From the NCBI RefSeq assembly GCF_963675165.1, contig NC_087381.1:1612001-1676000 (forward strand): 64,000 bases of DNA, in the 5' to 3' direction. Made by a program: the position numbers and the translations under genes. Positions 14,601-26,600 of the stretch are shown here, piece after piece (position 1 is the stretch's first letter; the number at the start of each line of letters is the position of its first letter). Source of the stretch: Halichondria panicea (Eukaryota; Porifera; Demospongiae; Suberitida; Halichondriidae). Below the pieces are notes generated by a model. That model was not told the DNA's origin, did not search any database, and was given only the letters and a program-made list of their open reading frames with translations.

Positions 14601-17600
14601 AGCAGTTCAACACTCCTACTCTTATCTACTCTTGCATATATAATTATACAGACAAAATTACAATGCTGAGCATGCACTAGGTAGCGACTCGCTTTGCTTG
14701 TCCTAACTAGATACTTACAGTGTAGTTGGGCGTGGCCCCACCCTGGACGTGAACGTAGGGTTGGGCACCACTGCAATGTCAGGTTTGTTCCTGCTGCAGA
14801 AAATTTGCAGCCCAATCAGATTGCAGAGTTCAAGTGTGAAGGCGTGGCTCATTAATGAACGAGTCAGTAACTAGTCATTCTCTTCAAAATGCAACAATAG
14901 TAGACAAGCCAGCTTGATCCAGGAACACGCCAGGTCAGTTAGAGCTAGTGGTATGCAAAAGTGACTCCTGCAGTAGCATTCTAACTGAGCTTTGCGGTTA
15001 CCGCCCACTTGGAATTAATCGTATTCATGCTTAGCCACTCCCTAAAGCTAAGTACCGTGGAACAAACCTGACATTGCAGTGGTGCCCAACCCTACGTTTG
15101 CGTCCAGGGTGGGGCCACGCCCAACTAACTTACATGTACACACTTGAGGTCATAACAGATGACTGGTCAGGGCCTTTTTTTTTTATTCATACGAAGTGTC
15201 CACCAGTATTTCTTGTGGAGGAAGCAAACTGTTTACCAATCACTCCAATTATCCACTAGCATATATTTTTGATAGAGAATTTTCAGTAGTACAGACCAAG
15301 TGTGCATGCGCAATCCAGTTTGAAATTTGAAATTAATGAGATTCATAACAAAGCTAACACCCACTCGCCATATGCCGTAACTACGTATGCGAAAAACTAG
15401 CAATTGAATTATAGAGTGGCTTATTATCATCATGACTAACTATTATATCATAATGACAATTAAGTACACAGTAGTACGCACAGTAGTATGCAGTCATGCA
15501 CCACACATGCATGTTCTATAAAAGATCACTCTAACCTCTCACTTATCATAAAAGGTCGCCTATTTTTTTTTTTTTTTACAAGAAGAAGTTCTAGATTGCA
15601 TGCAAAATGCTTCTCTCAAAGATCTGTGCTTCTATCTTCTTGTTATCTATTCTAGCCTCCATTAACGGGCAATCAGAATCTGGATCAGGAGATTGTAATC
15701 CATGCCTTGAAGCAGAGTGTTCAAGATTTCTAAACGCCGATTGTACAGCTATACTTTGTGATGCCGTCTTTACGTGGAAGGATAATGATGTCACCGACCG
15801 ATGTGCCGTAACTACATGTGATACCAAACAGTGTCTTTCAAACAGAGATTGCGTCGAGATGGTCCGTCCAGCGAGATGCCCTGAGGACAATCTGAAATGT
15901 CGACAGTATATTTTGAGCAAGTGTGAGTTACGACCTACAAGCAACCCGATGTCATGTGACGATATCGAGTGTGGGCCGGGAATGATGTGCCGAACGAGGG
16001 AAAGACCTGGTTTAAGTCCAGTACTGAGGTGTGTCCCACAAATAACAAATTTGTTGCTACCAGATTTTGAATAAAGACCAAACGATTATAAAACTATACA
16101 TGAATTAGCCTATAGCTACATGTATCCTATACAAAAACATGTATAGGTAATATTATTGTAGCGTCTACGTTAAGATGTTGTGTCAACATTGTATTTCAAT
16201 TATTATCATTGGAACGTGGTTGAATGAAGTTACGTTGTAACTAAAGTGAATTAAAGAAGGTTTTGCTGAGTGCATGACACCTACGTAGGACATTGTTTTA
16301 TAATTACGGTAATGGCTAACTTTAAATCTGTTTAAAGGATCGATACCATGTATATATGTATAAATAATTATGTATACCTTGTTAAGGTCGACAGTGAAGC
16401 CAAGTCGAGCCTCCCAAGGTGACGTTTCAGTGTCCATCTCATGGCTCCAATGGCGATACCCCTTCTCTATACGGAGGCTGTCCACTGCATAAGCCCCACC
16501 CATTTTCAGGCTGTAGTCTCGTCCAACTGAGAGGAGGGTCTCCAACACAGACTGGGAGCACTGTATGGAATGGAGATCGACAGTTTGGATTCATTGTATG
16601 GAACAGGGACATGTTCACCATAATTATAGAGATTGATACTTGTACATGTTAAACGGGATGATCCCGAGACTACTCCATGAAAAGGTACAGTTCAACCGAT
16701 ATGGTAAGGTACTATGGTAGAACAATGAATTTCATTTGACACATCCTGTCTGTCTGATACTGTAATACTACGGAATGTGATACAATGACCATTATGCATA
16801 ACCATCTGGCAGTTATACCGGAGTGTAAAGCTCCAACCAGCTAAAAGTTAACATTTTCTATGCAGGATGTCTTCCGAACCGCTTCGAACTATGGCAAAAC
16901 TTAGGTAACAGCATGTTTGGTGTGTTTAACATTTGTTCGACTCGATCTTTGGAACTTTGATAAAACAGTTCAACGTGAATTAGTTACCAAGGTCGAGAAA
17001 ATTACCATTCACATTGCCCTGTGAGTTTGAGCTGGACACATTATAACGATCGATAATACTTGTCAACCACATAAAGCCTAAATGAAGCCACAATTGACCA
17101 TAGAACTTCCAGGGCTCCAAACTCAACTCAAATACACTTCAATTGTGTCCATTTTTGAAGTGTTAATCAGAAGGAACTGTGTAACAACAGCTGTGCTAAT
17201 GTCACATGCATCAAAAGCACCTTAGATGTAAATTACGGTTAGATAATCACTTTGACACCTTACAGTCATAATAAGTTATCACTCTCGGGATATTTGTATT
17301 ACATGTAGATGCGTTCTTGGTAGCAGAACAGAGGAACAGAGAGGGTTGGAAACTAGGGACCAAATCGTGTGTTTAAACGGGATCAGCTCTCTCACAGCTC
17401 GGGCATCTTGGTGCTCAAATCACAAACCGCGTTACATGTACCAAACTAGTGTGCGCTACAACCATTGACCCTGATGCTCTAATGCAGCTAAAGAAAAAGA
17501 GACACTTTCCAACACAATCTTCGTGGGGAAGTTAAGAACTTTATTATGCATGCCTTTAAAAATGGCCGGCGGCCGGGTGGAATTAAGACATGCATCTTAA

Positions 17601-20600
17601 TTCCAACAAACGTTATGTAAACACAAATCGTATCAAGTTACGTATTGCACAGTGACATTCCACCTCGATCAACACAATTGCAGAAATGCATGCTGCACTA
17701 ATTGACCACGAGTGTGTAGACTAGTGTACATAGTGCCTACGGTGTGGTTCCACTGTGTACACTATAGTGGTTGACTTAATAAGGTATGTTTCCTCCATTG
17801 CATTTTAAGTGAGGTGGTAGTATAACTCGGAACTGTACGTGGTATTGTACAGACCTCAGTGTACGGTAGAAGGTGTGTGTGGGGGGTGGGTGGGGGTGGA
17901 GTGTGTGTGTGGGAGGGGGTGGATGGAGTGTGATTGATCACCAGACTGCTGTCTGTAGATAACACACTAGCTAGCTCGAGACTAAAGCAATTACTTATAT
18001 ACTTGTATTTCAAGTGAGGTGGTATAAGCTGTGTGCATGTATAACTCGGAACTGTACGTGGTATTGTACAGACCTCAGTGGGAATGTTGAGCTCCCATCC
18101 CAGCTCTCCCATGAAAGTCATTCTCAGTGCTCGCACGTCAGCAACCAGCCCGACATCAATTGTCTGTGTGTGAGAGGGGAGGGGTGGAGTGTGTGTGGGG
18201 TGGTGGAGTGTGTACGGTAGAAGGTGTGTGTGGGGGGTGGTGTGTGGGGGGTGGGTGGGGGTGGAGTGTGTTTGTGGGAGGGGGTGGATGGAGTGTGATG
18301 ATAAAATTGTATCACCAGACTGCTGTCTGTAGATGACACACTATATACTAGACTAAAGCAATTACTAGCTAAGGTGATCCAATATGTCATTGATTTTCTA
18401 TTGTTTTCTAGAAGATGCATTTTCAATGTTGTGTTTTGCTGTACCCCATGCATGGTATTTGCCGAAATTGGATCCAACAAAAAGGTCCTTCTAAGCTTTC
18501 AGAAAATCCTAGAAATTGGATTACGAGAACTTAAGTTGTGACTGCATGTTTAAAAGCATCACTTATAAATTACCTGAACAGTAGAGAAAGGGAAGTGCTG
18601 ATTGTCGAGTGGAACCCTCGTGACTTGCTCAAGCATCTCCCTTGATTTGGGACCCATCAGTGCCAGCACAGAATACCTGAAGAACGAAGTGCATTTAAAG
18701 CATTATACGTACGTAGCTAAAAGAAGGAAGGTGATAATTAATTAATTTTAGGCTCGTCTTCCATATCTAATTTCAGAATTAAGACTTCATGCAGGGAATT
18801 ATAATCGTCCCGATTGTCATTGTATGATAGCTCCTGATCGAGGCATGAAAGGTACGGATATAGACACTTGCTTTTAGAGATCGAGCTAAGACAATTCATT
18901 CTTACTTACGAGACGTCTATAAACATTTTAGGAATCGGAAAACCCCAGCAAACGAAATGTAGCTATATTTGATGCCCTCACTTTGCTGTAATGTCCGTCA
19001 GTCTTACAGTGGAAGGTAAGTGTTTCTTCACCCACTTAGCCACGTGGGTGACCTGCAGTCATAAATACAAAAATTTCAAAAACATTCTCCTAATTAGTTC
19101 AACATTACTTGTGCAGACGGAGCGATGAGGAGGTACTTATCAGCGGATAATCTAGATACGGTACAGTCGGTCTGATAGCCTCCTTGAGTGTTGAGTAGTC
19201 CAGTGTAGACCACAGTGCCTGGGGGCACGGCAACATTGTTGGAGCACAGCTGCTGCATAGCCGATTCAGCATCTGGGCCCTGTATGAGAAAGAGGGAGAA
19301 CATGTGTATAGTGGTCTCTTTCTAAGCTTTCAGAAACTTAATCATTGAAATTGGAGCCACAGAATTTATGGCAGCTGAAAAGATTGATTGATTAAACGGA
19401 GAGGGCTGGGGTGTAGTACGTTGAACATCTTTCAACAGCCATATATTTTTAATTCATTATATCTGAAAGCCTAGAAAGTGACATTTCAACGAAATTTGGT
19501 GAGGCTAAAATTTGTCATTTTCCGGCCTTGGATCATGGGCTATGGTATTGGCAAAATACATGTACCTTCATCTCTAATAATAAACTGTTGTAAATCGAAC
19601 ATAATAGCTGTTAAAGATAAAAAGCATAGCTATTCAGGAAAAGACTTCTTTCCTATGAGAGCAGGTAGGTATAATCAATGTACGCACGTATAACTCTAAC
19701 AATAACTTTTGACTCAAAAGCCTTATCGAGGATTTGCGCTATCTCTACTCACCTCAATCTCAAACTTAGCGAAGGTGCTCATATCAAACAAAGCCACACT
19801 GTTTCTGCACGCAAGATGCTCCTCCTTCACGTCGTCAAACCAGTTTGGCCGCCCGAATGTTTTGTTGTTCACGCGCTCATCAGCTGTTAAAGTGAGCAAT
19901 TATCAAATCATAAGTCGAAACAGCCAGCGCATACATTTATTAATAAATGCAGTTCTTACGATAATTTTATAAGTTCCCCCTATTTATTTAATTAAGTAAA
20001 GGAATTTACAAAACTTGAGTTTTAAGTTTGAGGGAGATATAGATACAAGGCAGCAATTAAGTTGATAGTAAATTCATTTGGTTTAATCACACGAAGAGCA
20101 GTTACAGTTCCTATGGTATAATTAAGTTCCCCTATCAGAAATTTAAGAACACCTTCAGGCTTAGTTTGAGGGAGATAGATACAAGGCAGCAAGTACGTAA
20201 GTTGGTTGAGAGTAAAGTAATAGAAAGAACATTTTCCATAGAGAAAATATTTCTTGGAAGGATAGTGCATATAATTATAATCAGCTAACAATAATACCTG
20301 ATTTCCCTTTGCCGTACCAATTGGCCCTCTCCCATCCGTCCATGCATCCCCAACTGGCGCCCATCCCCTCCTGCATAGAGTACATAGGGTTCATCTTGAT
20401 GCCACGCCCACTTTCCAGCTCCCAGCCAGGGTATGAGATCGCGTAGTGACGACCCAGTACCTCCTTAGAGCGGTGTTTGAGGTATTGTTTGTTTGAGGTG
20501 AATGGACTGAAACGAGCGATGTCATATTCCCATAAATCCATCGGAGGTTCTCCTGTAAAGTGTGTGTTGTGTGAGGGTGTAGTACGTGTGTGTGTGTGTG

Positions 20601-23600
20601 TGTATAGTGTGTGTTGTGTGAGGGTGTAGTGTGTGTGTAGTGTGAGGGCTGAGTGTGTGTAGTGTCAGTTAGTGTGAGTGTGTGTAGTGTAAGTTAGTGT
20701 GAGTGTGTGTGTGTGTAGTGTGATATTGCATATATATGCCGATCTCACTTTATGAAAACAGTGACTGTAAGTTACACGGACAGTAACAATCAATGTAAAC
20801 AGGAACACATGGAAGTCAGTATATATACATGTACATGTACACACCGGTAGCAATCCACTGTGACAGTACGTGGCCATATCCTCCAGAACTAGCTACACCA
20901 GTGGAGTTGAGACCTGCCAACACATAGTAGTTGTCAACCTGGAACACAGTATAAACTCATTGTATGTGCATATTTCAACTACCACAAGTTGATTTACAGA
21001 AATTTGCAGTTGAGTTACCATCCCTGAGAAACTATAGGGCCATGTAAACGTCAACAAATAAAGGGCAGGTCCCAAACAAACAGTTTATGTACAAACTAAC
21101 TCCTCAAGACAGCTAGACCATCTCTGTATAATTATGCATTCTTTGTTCCCCGTTATAAAGGCGTTCTACCTGTATCTATACAAATGATTTGAACCACACT
21201 TTATTGAATGTACAGCAAATTATCACTTTCTTTGTCCAATAATGTAACTCAATTACCTCAGGGGCTTCCCCCATGATTGCATGCATGTCAGGTGTGAAAC
21301 TCTCAGGACCGTTTATCTGTTGACGGATTTCAGCCTTCTCCATTAGCGGGATACGGTTGAGTACCTGGTCCATTAGTGGCTCTGTGGGGGTGGGGTATTG
21401 TGTAGTGTGTGTGGGCGTAGTGTGTGTGTGTGTGTGTGGGTGGGTGGGGGGTGATGAGTTCAAAATACATGTGTACGTACACACATTTAAGACAAATTGA
21501 CAGCCAGGAATTAAAACACACAGCAAATGAGGGCGGCTACTATTTGAGACACTCACGAATATGCTCCCAATCCTCGGGCAATAGTTGGAACTCGAATGGT
21601 TTGGGAATTCCCTCGGTGAAGATGGGAGTGCCGTTGGTCTCAAAGCAGCCCACCAGTAGCCCGCCACTCCACTCTCGTATGTACATGGTCCCCTCTTTGT
21701 CTCTGACCGTGGGCATGTTGAAATCAACCCCTGCAAATCGAAAAATGACAAATACACACAGCGAACATAAAAAATGCAGTGGAACCTCGATTATCCGAAC
21801 ACCTTCCAGAGGTAGGCCAGATAATCAAATAAATAAACCACACCTTGATCCACCCACTTAATTGATAAACAGCAGTGCCACATGGTTGTCTGCGCATGCG
21901 CAGAAGATAAGCAGGCCCGTCTCCATAGTAACAACTGTAATGTGCATGAGCATTTAAGGGACACGCCCATTTTCTGTTTTCAAGCAGAATAATCGAGGTT
22001 CCAGATAATGGAGGGCCGGGTAATCGAAGTTTTACTGTAATCATTAATTAACACACACACTACACACATACGCAAAATTATATGCCTGCATTACATTAAT
22101 CACATTGGATACACTTCACTCCAGCCACCTTAGGTGGCCCACCTACCAAGAAAATGGTAGTGCAGAGAGCTTAGATAATGTTAAGCATGTAGTATGTGAC
22201 AAAAAGTGGCTATCAAAATACTCTTGGCTATATACATGTATACATGATGTAAGGTTGCTAACAATCACCACGGATATATAAACTTTGTAAAGAAGCCTTT
22301 TGAATCCTTTCTACAACATCTTGCATGTGATTCCGAGCAATGTTTCCAAGAGCAGCCTGTGTACACACTTGCTATCTTCCTACAAGACACAATGTTCCAG
22401 TACACCAGAATTCTTTCACTTGTCTTGTCCATTTTATGTTTCATCCGTGAAGTTAGTCGGTATGGAGGCCACGAGTTCTGTGTATTTGAGGAGGGTATAT
22501 AAAGAGCTATGCTACTGCACGACTATATCAAACTTGAAAATCAACATCAAGAAGTTCGAAGTTCCAGTTAAGAAGTGAAGAATGAAGCTGCATCTTGTGC
22601 TCTTTGCGACGGCAGTACTAGCTGCCAGTGCAGTGCATGCAAGGTTCACTCTGAAAGATGATGTGTTCCAGAAAATTGCCCTGATGCAAGATGAGTCGGA
22701 GGGAGATGACGTTAGTGGAGGTGTGGTGGCATCTCCGACTAATGGAACTCTTCAGAGTATCTTACAAGAGCTGAACTTAAACAAAAGGTATTAAAAAACC
22801 ATGAGGTTGTTCGGTATGCACTTATATATAATAATATATATCTGCTTCATTTGTCCCTATATAATTATACATGTCTCTATAATAGAAGTTATATATGAAC
22901 TCTGGTAGGGTGCGTAGGGGGACTGGTTGCTATGCCGCTGGACCATATGGAGGTGGTGGTGGTGGTGGTTTCCATGAGCTCATTGACAACTGCCAATCTC
23001 TTGTCAAACGAATCATTGTCCGTTCTGGAAGTCTAGTGGATTCTATTGAGGTGACGTATCAGCTCTCCAATGGCCAATTACACTACGGTGGACACCGCGG
23101 AGGGCACGGTGGAGGGGCACATGTTGTGGATATTAATATTAATGGTGGTGAGAGAATTATCAGTGTTTTCGGTCAAAGTGGAAGTCTACTTGATAATATC
23201 GGTTTTGCTACAAACCATGGCAGAATTTTTGGACCATACGGTGGAACTGGTGGTGGTAGGTTTACTGTTAACAACTGCGTCCTTCGTGGGTTTTTCGGAC
23301 GATCTGGTAGTCTGATTGATAGCATTGGGTTCTACTGTGGAAGTATTTGAAACGAAGATTAACTCTGACATTCTTATAGGCCTAGCCTTATAGAGAACAT
23401 GTAATGTATATTAGCTAAATCATTCGCAAACTATGTCATGAGATTGTATACGTAACATTGTACACATGCAAGTCATGTGCATGTGACATGCACATTAACA
23501 GCATGCATAAAAGCAGAAGGTACGTATATAAACATACAGGCAAAATACTCATCTATTTATGAACCCTAAACATGCAATTAAGATAATAGGTCGGTGAAGG

Positions 23601-26600
23601 ACACTTTAAACTAAATAGCCGGTAGCAATTACTAAATGTAAATTCTTTCATTTGAAAGTTAGGGGACAATACAATTTAGGGGAAAGTACAGCAACTTGTG
23701 AAACGGTATATAAAAAAGACAAGACAATTTCAGATTTATTCAGTCTGCACAGCTTGATCTCAAACTCTGCCGGAATAAGAATGAAGCTTGGTGCTGTAGT
23801 CTTGGTGACTGCAGTTCTAGCTGCAACCACAGTGAATGGTCACCTGCCCCTGAGTGTACAAAAGGCCCTGGAGCGATTCTCTTCGAAGCAGACAGAGTTT
23901 GTGGAGGATACTGAAATTGCTGCTACTGCCTCAAACGCAACTATCGATAGCATTCTAAGTGAACTGAACATAAACAGAAGGTAATCATTTTGAGAATTCC
24001 CCGCAAACAAAAAGAGTATTTTTTTTGCATTACGCATGCGTATATTGCATATACATGTACCACCTTATCAACTGCATGTGTTTGAAATGATGCTGTAATA
24101 ATTATTATACTTGAAGGATTGCATATAACAAGCAATTTACGATTATGTCTATAATTATACATTTTGCAGGAAGCGTCAGAGCACTGGCTGTTTTCCAACA
24201 GGTCTCTACGGTGGTAAAGGGGGTGGTGCTTTCCATGAGCTGCCCGACGATTGCCAAGCAACTATCAAAAAGATCGTGCTTCGTACGGGATCACTTGTTG
24301 ATTCCATCCAGGTGACTTATCGACTCTCAAATGGAAAAGATTACACTGCTGGTTACTATGGCGGCAAAGGAGGAGGAAAGAATGTCATAAATGTCAACAT
24401 CGAAAAAGGAGAGAAAATAATCGGAGCATTCGGAAAAACGGGGCGTTTGGTTGATAATATCGGCTTTTTCACAAACAAGGGAAAAGTGTTTGGGCCATAT
24501 GGTGGGAAAGGAGGCGGTGACTTCACTGTGCACCTGTGTTCCATTCGTGGTATTTTCGGACGAGTTGGTTCGCTGGTGGATAGTATTGGATTCTATTGCG
24601 GAAAACTCTCGTGCTAAACTCACAATATACTGGAATGTAAAACTTTAGGTATATACATGTAGTTTTTTAGAGTTAGTTTGCATGTATACAAATAGAACTA
24701 CAACATTCTAGTACCATATTAGTGATATAGATGGCAATTTTCAAAGAATCTTTTTACGAAAATGTGTATAATATCTAGACAAGTTTATTCAACCCCCCGC
24801 TATGGCTTATAATTATAGTACTGAGCAGATTTCTCTATTCATGATTCAAGACACAGCACAGTAATAAGAGTAAGCTGCAGGAATCTACTGTAACAGTACA
24901 ATTAAGAGACACACTGGTACAGAAGAAATTTAATGTTTGGCATACCTTCGAGAGGTTTGGTGATAATGTAGTAATGCATAGTGGAGTGAAGGGGTATGTT
25001 CACGGGGGTGTCAGACAGTGCCCCTAGGTCTCTTGCCCACTGCAGGTGTATAATGGTATACTGCATGGTGATACTGGTGGATCCAGTACTACACTGATAT
25101 TACAGAGCTATTTAAAATTGAGAGGGTGTATGTGCATGGTGATTCAAAAGTGACTACATACATGCATGTATACATTGCAGCTTGAATGGTTCCTAGGCAA
25201 CAATTGGCTTAACATGAACTCCAGGACCTATTATATAGATCTGTACAAAACAGTGTGTTTGAAACTTTGCATATATACACTGCCTGCCATGGTCAATAAA
25301 AACGTACCACACCACATGTATGTATAGAGACGTACGTACGTAGGAAGATTACTAAAATTGGTGAATTAATTAGACGTCACATTGGGCTGACACTAAGTCT
25401 GGGTGTGGTTTACAGCAAGGTGTGTATGCCTCAAAATATGAGGGGGTGATCATTTGTCATGTGATTGATGAATTAATTACCAGTTCAACTCACCTGTCCA
25501 GCACAATTGACGAATGTTTCACACTCGATGTATCCCTGATCGGTATGCACACCTCTCACACGCCCACTCTCCACCTCCACACGTTCCACGCCCACACCCT
25601 CCACAACCCGTACCCCCTGCATTGTGGCCCCCTTGGCCAGTGACTGAATGAGATCACTAGGGTTGCCCATCGAGGGGTCCCCTGGAATGTATAGTGCTCC
25701 CTAAAGGCACGAGTGAGTGAGTATGAGGTAATCAATAATAATAATTTGCAGTCAAGCATGATATGTAGAATTAATGACCTTTACCAGATATTGAACACCC
25801 GCTCTAGCTCTCATTATATTATACGTATACAGCGTTTAAAAAAGTTGGTGTGACTATATTCATAACAAGGTTTGCCGAATCTTCATAATCATTATTTAAT
25901 TAGGCAGGAAACCATACTAATTACTAGAATGTTTTGCAAGCATTAAACATAATTATGCGTATTTGAATTGATCACTTGGCAAAAATAAAAATTGCTTAGT
26001 ACTGTAATTACACACGATCCTTGCCAGAACGCCAGTCAAAAAAGTCTTGGCTCATTCGCAAAGGTTTTCACCAGCAAAATATTAGATCGAGTAGATTTTG
26101 CTCCATTATAATAACTTTAAGGAAGCCATGGGCCTTGAGCTGAGATTTCTGATACATTGACAACTGACAGATTTCCCCGAAGTAAGGAGGTGCTCCGAAT
26201 ACAAGCTCAGTTCTAATTATTCCGGACACTTCGCATGCTGTATAAAAATCTGTTCCAATTATACCTGGACAATTTCCAAAATAATTATTTTTTGCTGTCC
26301 AATAAATTAGAAGATATACGGTAACTTGGTTTTAGTAATACAGTACATACAGTAATTAAACTCACCGCGAGATCGTCTGTCTTCAGAATAGGGCAGAGTT
26401 CTGATGCCTGCTCGGGTGAGATTATCTCAGCCTCTATAACACCGCAACTCCTGTGAATACGACACGACATTATATACCAATTGTGAAATGTCGAAAAAAC
26501 AATAAATAGTAGCTATACGTAGGTCATCGCTGTATTAAATGAACACTCCTGAGAACAATATACGTATACTCTTTCTGATTGACCATTACTATAATTATAA

